Assembly (NCBI RefSeq): GCF_029023725.1
Contig: NZ_CP119075.1
Coordinates: 4,211,501-4,275,500 of the forward strand
From: Synoicihabitans lomoniglobus
GTDB lineage: Bacteria; Verrucomicrobiota; Verrucomicrobiia; Opitutales; Opitutaceae
Reading direction: 5' to 3'
DNA length: 64,000 nucleotides
Shown: in pieces, positions 9,007-18,208 of the stretch
How the letters are laid out: every line of letters starts with the position of its first letter
Position numbering within the stretch: the first letter of the stretch is position 1
Position numbers and translations under genes: made by a program
The notes under the pieces: generated by a model
What the model was told of the DNA's origin: nothing
What the model saw: the letters and a program-made list of their open reading frames with translations, nothing else
Database searches by the model: none

Positions 9007-9510
9007 TTGAGGTCCACGAAATCACAATTCCCCGACAGATCAGGTTTACGCGCGTTCACCGTGATCGAGATCATGATCGCGGTGTTGATCATCGGATTGC
9101 TGGCCGCGATGGCGATTCCTGCTTTTACGCGAATGAAGGAAACTTCGCGTGCCGTCGCCTTCGTGAACGATCTCCGCATCGCCAGCGACGCCTTCAACAC
9201 CTACGCGGCCACGGAGGGAATCTGGCCACCCGACGCGGAAGGCACCTTGCCGGCAGAGATCGATGGTTACCTCAAATTGGATCTCTGGAACGGTGCCACA
9301 CCGTTGGGGGGATCATGGGACTGGGACGTGGATAAATTTGGCGCCGCCGCGGGAATTTCGGTCCATCAACCGACGGCCAATATCACGACCATGGAAATGG
9401 TGGATAAACGCATCGACGACGGCAATCTCGGGACGGGAACTTTCCGCACGCGCGCCGACGGATTCATCTTCATCATCGAATTCCCGCCCGTGGTGGAAGA
9501 GGAAGTGTAA
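9007..9510 (+). CDS. Type IV pilin-like / type II secretion pseudopilin
   Basis: This 167-residue protein has a class III prepilin leader: a 16-residue basic leader ending ...GLRA, then FTVIEIMIAVLIIGLLAAM with Glu at position 5 of the mature protein. Prepilin peptidase normally cleaves after Gly; here the residue before Phe is Ala. The start must be the TTG at 9007, because a TAA stands in frame at 9001 and no ATG occurs before the hydrophobic segment. The globular part (WPPDAEG, GYLKLDLWNG, SWDWDVDKFG) resembles the small soluble domains of verrucomicrobial pseudopilins. No pilus assembly or secretion genes are adjacent, so it is an orphan here. It sits between argG and argF on the opposite strand. 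Confidence 0.82.
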   Translation: MRSTKSQFPDRSGLRAFTVIEIMIAVLIIGLLAAMAIPAFTRMKETSRAVAFVNDLRIASDAFNTYAATEGIWPPDAEGTLPAEIDGYLKLDLWNGATPLGGSWDWDVDKFGAAAGISVHQPTANITTMEMVDKRIDDGNLGTGTFRTRADGFIFIIEFPPVVEEEV

Positions 9511-9559
9511 CGTTTAATCGGACCAGAGACTCCTCGCCTCCCCCGCTTCGCGGTGCGGA

Positions 9560-10507
9560 CTAGCCGCGAGGTTGTTGGGCGAGCACCGCCATGATCGCTT
9601 TTTGCGTGTGCAGACGGTTCTCCGCTTGGTCAAAGATGATGCAGCGCTCGTTATCGAGCACGCCTTGAGAGACTTCCTCCCCGGCGTGCGCCGGCAGACA
9701 GTGCATGAATAGCGCGTCCGGTTTGGCCGACGCGAAGAGTTCCTCCGTGACTTGATAGGGGGCCATCTGAGCGAGACGGGCCTTGGTTTCCTCTTCCTTG
9801 CCCATGCTGACCCACACGTCGGTGTAGACCACATCGGCATCTTTCACCGCCTCGAACGGGTCGGTTGTAAACGTGTAAACATCGTCGAAACCTTCGGCGG
9901 TCGCGAGTGCTTTGATCTCCGCCGTGGGCTCGAACTCCGCCGGTCCGGCGAGCGCGATCTGCATGCCAAACATGCCCGCGCCCAAAATCCATGAATTGGG
10001 CATGTTGCAGGCGGTGTCGCCGAGAAACGCAATTTTGCGTCCCTTTAGCGAAGCCAACAAATCGCCGCCGCGCTCCGCCCAACGTTCCGCCATGGTGAAA
10101 GCATCGGTGTAGATTTGGCAGGGATGGAGAAAGTCGGTCAGGGCATTGATCACCGGCACCGAACCCGCCGCTGCCAGTCGTTCGACATCGCTGTGATCAT
10201 GGGTGCGCACGATCAAGCCATGCACGAACCGCGACAAAACCTTGGCGGTGTCCTCGATCGATTCGCCCCGGTCCAGCTGGATATCGTTGCGATTGAGAAA
10301 CAGCGGATTCCCCCCGAGCTCATGGATGCCGACTTCAAACGAAACACGGGTGCGGGTGCTCGACTTGGAAAAAATCATCGCCCACGTCTGCTGCGCCAAA
10401 ACCGGCGGCACATGCCGACCGCGCTTGGCTTTGAATTCTCGGGCCAAGGCGAACACCTCAGCCACTTCATGGGACTGCAGATCGGTTTCTTTGAGGAAGT
10501 GCTTCAT
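9560..10507 (-). CDS. argF: Ornithine carbamoyltransferase
   Basis: This 315-residue cytosolic enzyme makes citrulline from ornithine and carbamoyl phosphate. The carbamoyl-phosphate motif STRTR is at residues 50-54 (SKSSTRTRVSFE). HPCQ and the ornithine-site Cys in HCLPA are both present. Length matches the family. It is followed on the same strand by argG after the interrupting pseudopilin, and preceded by argD with a 117-bp gap. Confidence 0.96.
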   Translation of the reverse strand: MKHFLKETDLQSHEVAEVFALAREFKAKRGRHVPPVLAQQTWAMIFSKSSTRTRVSFEVGIHELGGNPLFLNRNDIQLDRGESIEDTAKVLSRFVHGLIVRTHDHSDVERLAAAGSVPVINALTDFLHPCQIYTDAFTMAERWAERGGDLLASLKGRKIAFLGDTACNMPNSWILGAGMFGMQIALAGPAEFEPTAEIKALATAEGFDDVYTFTTDPFEAVKDADVVYTDVWVSMGKEEETKARLAQMAPYQVTEELFASAKPDALFMHCLPAHAGEEVSQGVLDNERCIIFDQAENRLHTQKAIMAVLAQQPRG

Positions 10508-10624
10508 GGGGGGAAAAGGTCAAAATTGCCAAATTCGGGCGGACGGGGCCAGTGAAAACCCCCGCTTTACCGGATGGTCACCTGCCCTTCACGCCAGCGT
10601 GACTTCTCCGAACGCAGTCAAGCG

Positions 10625-11845
10625 TCAGGCCGATCGCGCCTGCAGCACCTTGGTGAGCAGAGCCACGGCTTCATTCAGTTCCGCCGTCGATGCATTCAGC
10701 GGTGGCAGCAGCCGCACTACATTGCCGCCCGCCATCGGCACGAGCAATCCGGCTTCACGCAAGGCCGTGACCCAACCGGGCGCATCCTCGGTCATTTGAA
10801 TTCCGATCATGAAACCCTGGCCGCGAACACCTTTGATGTGGACCGGGAACGCCGCGGCCAAAGCGGTGAGTTCGGCGTGCCACGCCACACTCGCCTTGGT
10901 CACATGAGCCAGCAGGTCTTCCCGCTCCAAAATATCGAGCACGGCCAGCGCCGCCGCACACGCCAACGGCGTGCCGCCAAACGTGGTGCCATGGGAGCCC
11001 GGTTTGAACAATTCGGCGGATGTCTCGCCGATCCAGATCGCGCCGATCGGGAAGCCGCCGCCCAGGCCTTTGGCCATGCCGATCGCATCGGGACGCACGT
11101 CCGCATGCTCGAAGGCAAAGAACTTTCCGGTGCGCCCCACGCCGCATTGCACCTCGTCGAGCATGAGTAACACGTTGTGCTGCGAACACAGCGCGCGCAG
11201 ACCACGCAAAAATTCCGGCGTCGCGGCATTCACGCCGCCTTCGCCTTGAATGGTTTCAATGAAAATCGCCGCCGTTTGGTCATCGATCAGGTCGGTAAAA
11301 CTCTGCAGATCGTTGAGTTTACCAAACGCAAACCCCGGCACCAGCGGACGAAACCCGCCTTGGATTTTCTCCTGCGGCGTGGCACTCATGCCGCCGAAGG
11401 TGCGACCGTGAAACGCGTTCTCGGCGCAGATGACCTTGTAGCATTTGCCTTCCTCGCCCCCGGCTTTGCGCATGCCGTGCAAACGCGCCAGCTTGAGCAA
11501 ACCTTCGTTGGCCTCGGCGCCACTGTTGCAGAAAAACACGCGCCCCGGCCCCGCCCGTTGCACGAGCCGCCGAGCCAATTCCCCTTGCAGCGGATTGCGA
11601 AAAAGATTGCTCGCGTGAATGAGCTCGCCGGCCTGATGCCGCACGGACTCCACCCAATGCGGGTGGCAATGGCCCAACGCGCTCACCGCGATGCCGGACG
11701 TGAAATCCAGGAATTTGCGACCGTCATCGTCCCAAACATAAGAACCACGCCCGCGCACCAGCGTCAGCGGCGCGCGTCCGTAGTTTTTCAATACGTGGGC
11801 GTCGTAGAGGTCGGCAGTATGGGGGCGAACGATTTCAGAACTCAT
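10625..11845 (-). CDS. argD: Acetylornithine aminotransferase
   Basis: This 406-residue PLP-dependent class III aminotransferase converts N-acetylglutamate semialdehyde to N-acetylornithine. It has FCNSGAEANEG for phosphate binding and MLDEVQCGVGRTG with the PLP-ring Asp. The PLP Lys is at about residue 259 in AMKG-type context (GMAKGLGGGFPIGA). Length and motifs are standard. It lies 54 bp downstream of argB and so is probably cotranscribed with it. It could also serve succinyldiaminopimelate in lysine synthesis, as ArgD does in E. coli. Confidence 0.94.
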   Translation of the reverse strand: MSSEIVRPHTADLYDAHVLKNYGRAPLTLVRGRGSYVWDDDGRKFLDFTSGIAVSALGHCHPHWVESVRHQAGELIHASNLFRNPLQGELARRLVQRAGPGRVFFCNSGAEANEGLLKLARLHGMRKAGGEEGKCYKVICAENAFHGRTFGGMSATPQEKIQGGFRPLVPGFAFGKLNDLQSFTDLIDDQTAAIFIETIQGEGGVNAATPEFLRGLRALCSQHNVLLMLDEVQCGVGRTGKFFAFEHADVRPDAIGMAKGLGGGFPIGAIWIGETSAELFKPGSHGTTFGGTPLACAAALAVLDILEREDLLAHVTKASVAWHAELTALAAAFPVHIKGVRGQGFMIGIQMTEDAPGWVTALREAGLLVPMAGGNVVRLLPPLNASTAELNEAVALLTKVLQARSA

Positions 11846-11899
11846 GGCAGAAAGGGGACGAGCAGCGTCGCGAGAGTTACGGACAATCCCCGGTGGGAT

Positions 11900-12790
11900 T
11901 CAACCGTGCACGATTTCGGTGCCGATGCCTTTGTCGGTGAAGATCTCCAACAGCAACGAATGCGGCAGCCGACCGTCGATGAAGTGAACCCGGTGCACGC
12001 CGTCCTGCAGCGCCCGCATCGCGCCCCCCACCTTGGGTCGCATGCCCTTGCTGATGATGCCCGCTTCGCGCAGCGCATCGATTTCGGAAATCTTAAGCGT
12101 GGAGATCAAGGTCTCCGGGGCGGAGGGATCACGCATCAACCCCGGCACATCGCTCATGTAAACAAGACGGCGCGCCCGCAACGCGCTGGCTACGCGACCC
12201 GCCGCCATGTCCGCGTTCACATTGTGTGGCTGACCATCGTGGTCGAGCGCGACCGGCGAGATCACCGGGATCAGTCCATCCGCGATGACTTTCTTGATCA
12301 GCTTCGCCTTCACTTCGGTCACTTCGCCCACGAACCCCAGATCGATCGGATTGCCCTCGTCGTCCCGGTCCAATTTGCGGCACAACAGCACTTCGTCGCC
12401 CGCGATGCCCTTGGGTTTGCCCCGCGCTTCGGTGATCGCCGTGCACACGTCGGAATTGACGACGCCATTGAGGGTGCGGCGCACGATGTTGACCGTCTCC
12501 GCATCGGTGACCCGCATGCCGTTGATAAATTTCGCCTGCAACCCCGACTCTTCCATCGCGCGAGTGATGGCTTTGCCGCCACCGTGCACGACCACCGTGT
12601 TGATGCCGCAGGCGGCGAAGAAGGCGATGTCGTAGGCCACCCGACTACGCACCGTGGGATCCGGGTCGTCCATAAAACTGCCGCCATACTTCACGACAAA
12701 CGTCGCTCCGCGGAAGTTTTGAATATACGGCAGGGCTTCGAGCAGCACCTTGGCTTTGGCAGTGATTTCTTCGACGTTCATGTCAGACAT
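11900..12790 (-). CDS. argB: Acetylglutamate kinase
   Basis: From the ATG at 12790 this is a 296-residue amino-acid kinase that phosphorylates N-acetylglutamate. It has VVKYGGSF (nucleotide-binding Lys), VVHGGGKAI, and [10 protein letters not shown] near the C-terminal half. An ATG three codons later (12781) is also possible; the 18 codons upstream of 12790 do not look family-like. The substrate-side segment [19 protein letters not shown] is typical. The gene is divergent from argJ, with 161 bp between starts. Confidence 0.94.
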   Translation of the reverse strand: MSDMNVEEITAKAKVLLEALPYIQNFRGATFVVKYGGSFMDDPDPTVRSRVAYDIAFFAACGINTVVVHGGGKAITRAMEESGLQAKFINGMRVTDAETVNIVRRTLNGVVNSDVCTAITEARGKPKGIAGDEVLLCRKLDRDDEGNPIDLGFVGEVTEVKAKLIKKVIADGLIPVISPVALDHDGQPHNVNADMAAGRVASALRARRLVYMSDVPGLMRDPSAPETLISTLKISEIDALREAGIISKGMRPKVGGAMRALQDGVHRVHFIDGRLPHSLLLEIFTDKGIGTEIVHG

Positions 12791-12951
12791 TTCGTTTTCC
12801 CGCGCACTCCCGCGCCAGCAGCGGCGCCGGACTTTAACGACCAAACGAGCCTGCGGTTATGGCGGCGGGTGGTCGGTTTTCGATTCAATTCTGAGGTCAC
12901 TTCTGCATCCGGCGGCAGAATCGGCTTAACACCGACGCTTCCCATCGCCAC

Positions 12952-14277
12952 TTGTCGCCCGTGCCCAGCACTCAATTGACCTTCAACGATCGCGAGCAAC
13001 ATCGCAGCTGGCTGTCAAACCAGGCGACCCTGCCCCGCGGTTTTCGCGTCGGCACCCATCGGTTCGCATTTACGCCCATCGAGGCCCCGAAGCCGGCCAA
13101 AATGACGCTCACGCTCATCGCGCTCGATGCACCCACCCCGGATTTCGCAGCGGTGTTCACCCGCAATGCATTTCCCGGCGCCCCGATCGTGGTGGGCCGC
13201 CAACGCTTGGACGAGCCGACGCTCGGAGCCATTGTCATCAACAACAAGATATCCAACGTGTGCGCCCCCGGCGGCACCGCGACCGCCGAACGGGTGTGCG
13301 CCGCCGCCGCCACCGCCTTGAATCTGCGTAGCGCTCAAATCCTGCCGAGTTCCACGGGCGTGATCGGCTGGTCGCTTCCCGCCGATGCGATGATTGCAGC
13401 GCTACCCGACGCCGCCGCTGCGCTGCAGGCCGACTCCATTCTCCCGGCGGCCGAAGGTATCGTGACGACCGACCTCTATCCCAAGATCCGTTCCCGCGCC
13501 CTCGGCGCAGGCCGCCTCGTGGGGATCGCCAAGGGAGCCGGTATGATCGAGCCCAACCTGGCGACCATGCTGGTCTACATCCTCACCGATATCGCCGTGC
13601 CTCGCGCCGAGCTGCGCGCCATGCTGAAGCGGGCCGTCGACGAGAGTTTTAACCGGATCAGCATCGATAGTGACACCAGCACCTCGGATACGGTCGCCCT
13701 CGTTTCGAGCGGCAAAATCACCGATGTGGCCCCCGCTGAGTTTGAATCAGCCTTGCACCAAATTTGTCGCGACCTCGCCGAAGATGTCGTGCGCAACGGT
13801 GAAGGCGTGCGGCACGTCATTCGCGTCGCGACCACCGGTGCTCCCGATGCCAGACTGGCGACCCAAATCGGCAAAGCCGTTGTCAATGCGCCGTTATTCA
13901 AATGTGCAGTCGCGGGCAACGACCCCAATGTGGGTCGATTGGTGCAGGCCATTGGCCGCTACTTGGGCAATTTGCCCTCCCCGATCGATACTTCGGCCAT
14001 GCGGCTGACGATCGGCGGCATCGAAATCTTCGCCGAGGGGGTGTTCAAACTCGACCCCACCAAAGAGATCGCCCTCACCCAACATCTGCAACAGGCCGAG
14101 CTCTATGTCAGTCAGCCCACGGCCGAGGGAGCGTTCGTGCCGCCGATCGATTTTCCACCGCACGAACGCTGCGTGGAAATCGGGATCGAACTTGGCTTGG
14201 GCAACGACGCAGCCGTCGTGATCGGCGGCGACCTCACCCACGAATACGTAACGGAGAACGCGGACTACCGCAGTTAA
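12952..14277 (+). CDS. argJ: Bifunctional glutamate N-acetyltransferase / N-acetylglutamate synthase
   Basis: This 441-residue ArgJ recycles the acetyl group from N-acetylornithine to glutamate. ArgJ self-cleaves before a Thr in the ATML motif; here that is Thr205 in KGAGMIEPNLATML, with LPSSTGVIG (substrate site) upstream. Both conserved segments are intact, so autoprocessing into alpha and beta chains is expected. The start is taken as TTG at 12952; GTG at 12961 is an alternative. It is transcribed divergently from argB. With ArgJ present, a separate ArgA is not strictly needed; argC and argH are not in the window. Confidence 0.94.
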   Translation: MSPVPSTQLTFNDREQHRSWLSNQATLPRGFRVGTHRFAFTPIEAPKPAKMTLTLIALDAPTPDFAAVFTRNAFPGAPIVVGRQRLDEPTLGAIVINNKISNVCAPGGTATAERVCAAAATALNLRSAQILPSSTGVIGWSLPADAMIAALPDAAAALQADSILPAAEGIVTTDLYPKIRSRALGAGRLVGIAKGAGMIEPNLATMLVYILTDIAVPRAELRAMLKRAVDESFNRISIDSDTSTSDTVALVSSGKITDVAPAEFESALHQICRDLAEDVVRNGEGVRHVIRVATTGAPDARLATQIGKAVVNAPLFKCAVAGNDPNVGRLVQAIGRYLGNLPSPIDTSAMRLTIGGIEIFAEGVFKLDPTKEIALTQHLQQAELYVSQPTAEGAFVPPIDFPPHERCVEIGIELGLGNDAAVVIGGDLTHEYVTENADYRS

Positions 14278-14592
14278 ACCCAATTAACGCAGTTCACAGA
14301 AGGTAACAAAGTTAACAAAGCTTTGTAATAACGTGAGTTAAATCGAGTAAACTGCATGGCATCCAACTCACCCTACGGGTGAATGAATTGATGCCCATAA
14401 TCGCCTGCAACTCGTTCCAGCTTCGTGCTCTTCGTTGCGTTCTGTAAAATCAAACTGCGGAATCTCGGTTAAGCCGCATCGGCCGCGCCATCGATGCGGG
14501 CGCGCGCCTCCGTCGGCCGTCGACCGCCCGCGCCAACGCACAAAAAAGCCGCCCCAACGTGGGACGGCTTTTTGAAAAGGTTCGAAGGGCGA
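14278..14592. other. Intergenic region between convergent argJ and rpsI
   Basis: This 315-bp stretch separates argJ from rpsI. The first 200 bp are AT-rich for this genome (AACAAAGTTAACAAAGC and similar) with CACCCTACGGGTG forming a small hairpin near 14370. No open frame with coding character is seen. The end holds the bidirectional-looking terminator of rpsI. Confidence 0.5.
14542..14573 (-). terminator. Rho-independent terminator of rplM-rpsI
   Basis: A stem of about eight pairs (GCCGcCCC with GGGaCGGC, loop AACGT) is flanked by A6 and T5. On the minus strand it lies about 20 bp after the rpsI stop and is followed by six Ts. It can also stop argJ transcripts from the other side. Confidence 0.85.
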
Positions 14593-14994
14593 TTAGCGCT
14601 TGGAGAACTGGAAGCGCTTACGAGCACCCGGTTGACCCGCTTTCTTACGCTCTTTCTGACGCGGGTCACGCTTGAGGTGGCCGGCCTTCTTGAGGGGCGA
14701 ACGCAGTTCTGCATCCATCTTCTCAAGCGCACGAGCGATACCGTGGGCAACCGCGCCGGCTTGGCCGGTCACACCGCCGCCGGTGACGTTGACGGTGACG
14801 TCGATTTGGTCCTTCAGCTCGGCCGTGGTGAGCGGAGCGGAAGCCAGTTTGGCGAAATTCTCGTGGGAGAAATAAGCCTCAAACTCACGACCATTGGCGA
14901 CGAGTTTGCCGGTGCCAGTGGTGATGCGCACGCGGGCGGTCGCGGTCTTGCGACGGCCGGTGGCGATAAAGATGGTAGCAGGTTCAGCAGTCAT
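14593..14994 (-). CDS. rpsI: 30S ribosomal protein S9
   Basis: This 133-residue protein carries the S9 hallmarks GRRKTATARVRI near the N-terminus, GGGVTGQAGAVAHGIARAL in the middle, and the basic tail KKAGQPGARKRFQFSKR. The tail ends in SKR, as in the family, where it reaches the P-site tRNA. It lies 9 bp downstream of rplM, the usual pairing. Confidence 0.98.
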   Translation of the reverse strand: MTAEPATIFIATGRRKTATARVRITTGTGKLVANGREFEAYFSHENFAKLASAPLTTAELKDQIDVTVNVTGGGVTGQAGAVAHGIARALEKMDAELRSPLKKAGHLKRDPRQKERKKAGQPGARKRFQFSKR

Positions 14995-15003
14995 GGGACG
15001 TGA

Positions 15004-15432
15004 TTAGAGAGGGAGCGGAGTCGGAGTTTGAGCTTCGTGCGTATGCTCCGGGCCGGCGAAGACGCGCAGCTTCGTCAACATCTGACGGGCGAGACGATTC
15101 TTCGGCAGCATGCCCTTGACGGCGTGCTCGATGATGAATTGCGGATTGCGCACGCGCTGTTCGGAGAACGAACGGTAGCTTTCGCCGCCGACGAAGCCGG
15201 AGAAGAACATGTAGCTGTTCTGCTCTTCCTTCTTGCCGGTCACGACGATCTTCTCGGCGTTAACAACGATGACGTAGTCGCCGGTGTCGACGTGTGGCGT
15301 GTAAGTGGCTTTGTGGCGACCGCGCAGAACGTTGGCGATCTTGACTGCCATACGCCCAAGCACCTGCCCCTCGGCATCGATAATATGCCACTTGGGTTGC
15401 ACGGTTTCCTTTTTGGCGAGGAATGTTTTCAT
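15004..15432 (-). CDS. rplM: 50S ribosomal protein L13
   Basis: From the ATG at 15432 this is a 142-residue L13. It begins MKTFLAKKETVQPKWHIIDA, the usual N-terminus, with GRMAVKIANVLRGRHKATYTPH and VVVNAEKIVVTGKK following. A frame-open extension of five codons upstream is not family-like. It is the first gene of the rplM-rpsI pair. Confidence 0.97.
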   Translation of the reverse strand: MKTFLAKKETVQPKWHIIDAEGQVLGRMAVKIANVLRGRHKATYTPHVDTGDYVIVVNAEKIVVTGKKEEQNSYMFFSGFVGGESYRSFSEQRVRNPQFIIEHAVKGMLPKNRLARQMLTKLRVFAGPEHTHEAQTPTPLPL

Positions 15433-15446
15433 GGGAAAAGGGGCCA

Positions 15447-15475
15447 ATAGCTAAGTTTTGCGGAATGCGTGTCAA
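15447..15475 (-). promoter_or_regulatory. Candidate sigma-70 promoter for rplM-rpsI
   Basis: On the minus strand TTGACA (15475-15470) is followed after 17 bases by AGCTAT (15452-15447). The -35 box is a perfect match and the -10 is weak. The site ends 14 bp before the rplM ATG, which implies a very short leader. Confidence 0.45.
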
Positions 15476-15500
15476 CCTGCATTTTGGTTGGAGAAAAGAA

Positions 15501-15532
15501 ATCCCGCTCCAGCCTCTCAGCCGGAACGGGAT
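15501..15532 (-). terminator. Terminator of the TorF-like porin gene
   Basis: ATCCCGcTCC pairs with GGAaCGGGAT around a 12-base loop. On the minus strand it is followed by TTCTTTTC. It lies 30 bp after the porin stop codon and just upstream of the rplM promoter. Confidence 0.8.
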
Positions 15533-15562
15533 TAAAACTAAAAAACGAGATGAAAGCGGGGC

Positions 15563-16240
15563 TTAGAAGCCCATGCTGATACCCGTGATCACGTAGAAGT
15601 GAGAATCTTCACCCGCGAGATCGCTGTCGGCATAGACCAAACCGAAGTAGGAGCTGGCGACGTCGTTCAGCGTGTAGTTGAACGTGCCGCTCAGGCCGTA
15701 ATAGGTGTAGTCGGTGCCACCGCTGGCAACGACGAAGCCGAGATCCATGGCCAAGTCGAACGTGGAGGAGTCCGACAATTCAGCACTGTAACCGAGACCA
15801 CCTTGCATGGTGGAGGTCTCAAGCTCGGTGTCGTAGTAGAAGTAACCGGAGGCGCTCAAACCGCCACCGAGGTCACCGGAGAGACCAACGTAGGGTTCGA
15901 AAGACTCATCACCGGAAGGCGTTTCCGGGTAGTAGTAATAGGTGGCGCCGAAATCCAGCGACCACGTGTCGCTGAGAGCAGCGCCGTAACCGATGTAGAA
16001 GTCGAATTCATTGGCGATGGAGCCCGTGACGGGTTGGCTGGTCCACATACCCGCGTAGAAATCGCCGGAAGCGAATTCGATCGAGGGCTGGATGGAGTCA
16101 CTCGCGAGCTTGATGCCGCGAAAGACGTAGTCGCTAACGAAAGGGAAATCCAACGAGATGGAATAGGAGGATTCCTCTTGGGCACTCAGGCTTCCACCGG
16201 TCAAGGCGGCGGCCAGCAGTAGGGCAGCAGTTTTCTTCAT
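15563..16240 (-). CDS. TorF-family putative outer-membrane porin
   Basis: This 225-residue protein has a signal peptide (MKKTAALLLAAALTGGSLSA) and a mature part made of alternating amphipathic strands with aromatic girdles. SLDFPFVSDYVFRGI at the N-terminus is typical of the TorF/TIGR02001 family, as are FYAGMWTSQPV and EFDFYIGYG. It ends in Phe (SMGF), the usual outer-membrane beta-barrel C-terminal residue. The transported solute is unknown. It is a single-gene unit with its own terminator; the 5' leader is AC-rich without a Shine-Dalgarno site. Confidence 0.8.
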   Translation of the reverse strand: MKKTAALLLAAALTGGSLSAQEESSYSISLDFPFVSDYVFRGIKLASDSIQPSIEFASGDFYAGMWTSQPVTGSIANEFDFYIGYGAALSDTWSLDFGATYYYYPETPSGDESFEPYVGLSGDLGGGLSASGYFYYDTELETSTMQGGLGYSAELSDSSTFDLAMDLGFVVASGGTDYTYYGLSGTFNYTLNDVASSYFGLVYADSDLAGEDSHFYVITGISMGF

Positions 16241-16407
16241 TTGTAGGTATAGTCTGTAGTTTTAGATCAACTTCATCCCGTGGATCCGTCGGATCAGGTC
16301 TCGCAACGCACCGGGGTGAGTGACGATATTTCCCAAAACCAACGAATCAAAACAGTCCGAAGCAGACGTAACGTTTAAGCAAAGTTCGCGCCAAATCCAG
16401 AACTACT

Positions 16408-16794
16408 ATGAAAAATATTTCACCAATTGCCGCAACTGCTGCCCTGCTGGGAGTTATCTTTGGTGCGTTTGGGGCTCATGCGTTGCAGGAAACCCTCAGA
16501 GCGGCGGAAATGACGAAGACTTGGGACACGGCCGTGCTTTACCACTTGGTGCATGCCCTCGCTGCCTGGACCCTCGCTGGTCGCCCGGAACGAGAGTTCG
16601 CCGCCGCCCGCTGGGCCGGTCGGTTTTGGTTGGTGGGCATACTACTCTTCAGCGGCTCCCTCTACTTACTCGCCCTCGGTGGTCCGCGGTGGCTCGGCCC
16701 GGTAACCCCACTCGGCGGGCTGGCCCTGATCGCCGGATGGGCCTGCGCCGTAAAGGCGGCGTTGAGCGAGCCTGCCGGAATGGAAAATTCGTGA
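16408..16794 (+). CDS. DUF423 family small membrane protein
   Basis: This 128-residue protein has four predicted membrane helices. It begins ATAALLGVIFGAFGAHAL, the conserved DUF423 (YgdD-like) opening, and continues YHLVHALAAW and PLGGLALIAGW, all typical. The function is unknown. The stop overlaps the GTG start of the next gene by four bases (GTGA), so the two are coupled. The leader CCAGAACTACT before the ATG has no Shine-Dalgarno site. Confidence 0.88.
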   Translation: MKNISPIAATAALLGVIFGAFGAHALQETLRAAEMTKTWDTAVLYHLVHALAAWTLAGRPEREFAAARWAGRFWLVGILLFSGSLYLLALGGPRWLGPVTPLGGLALIAGWACAVKAALSEPAGMENS

Positions 16795-18191
16795 TCACCC
16801 TCCCCGCTTCACTGGCCCCCGTGCTTGAGGCGATTCGTCGCGTCGGCCGTCCCCGCCTGGTCGGGGGCTGCGTGCGGGACGCCTTACTCGGCACCACGCC
16901 CGGCGACCTCGACATTGAGGTAGGGGGCACCGATTTCGATACCTTGCTCGCGGTGCTTCGCCCGTTCGGCTCCACCGATGTGGTGGGCCGCAGCTTTGGC
17001 ACCATTAAACTCCGGCGAAATGGCACCGTTTACGATTTCTCGCTCCCTCGTCGTGAATCCAAAACCGGCACGGGACACCGCGGATTCAAGGTCGAGCCCG
17101 ATCCGCTCTTGAGCGACGCCGAAGCCGCCGCCCGTCGCGACTTCACCATTAACTCGATGGCCTGGGACCCCTTCGATTCACAGCTCATCGACCCGCACGG
17201 CGGCCAGCGCGACCTCCAGGTTCGCGTGCTCCGACACACCAGTCCGGCGTTCGGGGAAGATCCCCTGAGGGTGCTGCGCGGTATGCAGCTGGCCGCTCGA
17301 TTCGACCTCACACTCGCCCCGGAAACCCGCGAATTGTGTCGTGGCATCGTCGCATCCGGTCGCGAACTGCCCCTCGAGCGTATTTGGGGAGAATGGGATA
17401 AATTGTGCCTGCACGCGACGACGCCCTCGCGCGGTTTACACGTGCTGCGCGAAACCGGATGGACCGTTCTTTTCCCCGAAATCGACGCGCTGATCGATAC
17501 GCCCCAAGAGCCGGAGTGGCATCCCGAGGGAGACGTTTTTGCCCACACCTGTCACTGTGTTGACGCACTCGTCGGTTCCGCCGCGTGGCACCACAGCCCG
17601 CCGGATCGACGCCGCATTCTGATACTCGCCGTGCTCGCTCACGACTTCGGCAAACCCCTTACCACGGTTCGGATCGAAAAACACGGAACGTGGCGCTGGA
17701 CGAGCCCACGTCATGCCAGCGAGGGCCTCGCCCCTACGGAAACCTTTCTCGCTCGGATTGGCGCGCCCCTGCGGCTGGCCCCCGGCATTCTGCCCCTGGT
17801 GAAGTTTCACCTCGCCCACATCGACGGCGGCGCCGATGGCTTGACCGACGCCCAGCTCCGACGATTGGCGCGCAAACTCGCCCCAGCTTCGATCGCCGAC
17901 CTCGTGGAGGTGATGCGAGCCGACGCGCTCGGGCGTCCGCCACTCGATGGCAGGGCCACGGAAAAGCTCATCTCCGGTCTCGCCGAACGCGCCGCACAAT
18001 TGGCCGTTCAGGATCGCGCTCCAACTCCGCTGGTGCAGGGCCGGGATCTGGTGAAACGTGGTCTCAAACCGGGACCTGCCTTCGCACCGATTATCGCCGC
18101 CGCCTATGAGGCTCAGCTCGAGGGCGCTTTTTCTGATGAACAAAGCTCATCAATTTGGTTGGATGATTATTTGAAGCACGCGCCTTTATGA
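16791..18191 (+). CDS. CCA-adding-enzyme-type tRNA nucleotidyltransferase with HD domain
   Basis: From the GTG at 16791 this is a 466-residue protein. The head domain has RLVGGCVRDALLG and the catalytic GDLDIEV (DxD-type metal ligands). RRDFTINSMAWDPFD and DPLRVLRGMQLAARF follow, all class II nucleotidyltransferase/poly(A) polymerase head-and-neck motifs. An HD domain (about residues 230-340) has HTCHCVDAL and VLAHDFGKP. The family repairs the CCA end of tRNA. The DLDIEV form is found in a bacterial branch annotated only as HD-domain nucleotidyltransferase, so exact substrate is not certain. The frame is open far upstream (to 16320), but that part runs antisense to sense inside the DUF423 gene and is not coding. 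Confidence 0.87.
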   Translation: MITLPASLAPVLEAIRRVGRPRLVGGCVRDALLGTTPGDLDIEVGGTDFDTLLAVLRPFGSTDVVGRSFGTIKLRRNGTVYDFSLPRRESKTGTGHRGFKVEPDPLLSDAEAAARRDFTINSMAWDPFDSQLIDPHGGQRDLQVRVLRHTSPAFGEDPLRVLRGMQLAARFDLTLAPETRELCRGIVASGRELPLERIWGEWDKLCLHATTPSRGLHVLRETGWTVLFPEIDALIDTPQEPEWHPEGDVFAHTCHCVDALVGSAAWHHSPPDRRRILILAVLAHDFGKPLTTVRIEKHGTWRWTSPRHASEGLAPTETFLARIGAPLRLAPGILPLVKFHLAHIDGGADGLTDAQLRRLARKLAPASIADLVEVMRADALGRPPLDGRATEKLISGLAERAAQLAVQDRAPTPLVQGRDLVKRGLKPGPAFAPIIAAAYEAQLEGAFSDEQSSSIWLDDYLKHAPL

Positions 18192-18208
18192 GCTAGGGTT
18201 CGTGCGAC

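Noticed and set aside
11177-12979. 600-codon plus-strand frame opposite argD and argB
   Set aside because: It covers two certain genes on the other strand and has no recognisable domain.
16320-16790. Upstream extension of the CCA-type enzyme frame
   Set aside because: It overlaps the DUF423 gene in another frame and its translation is Arg/Cys-rich; the GTG at 16791 with the GTGA overlap is the natural start.
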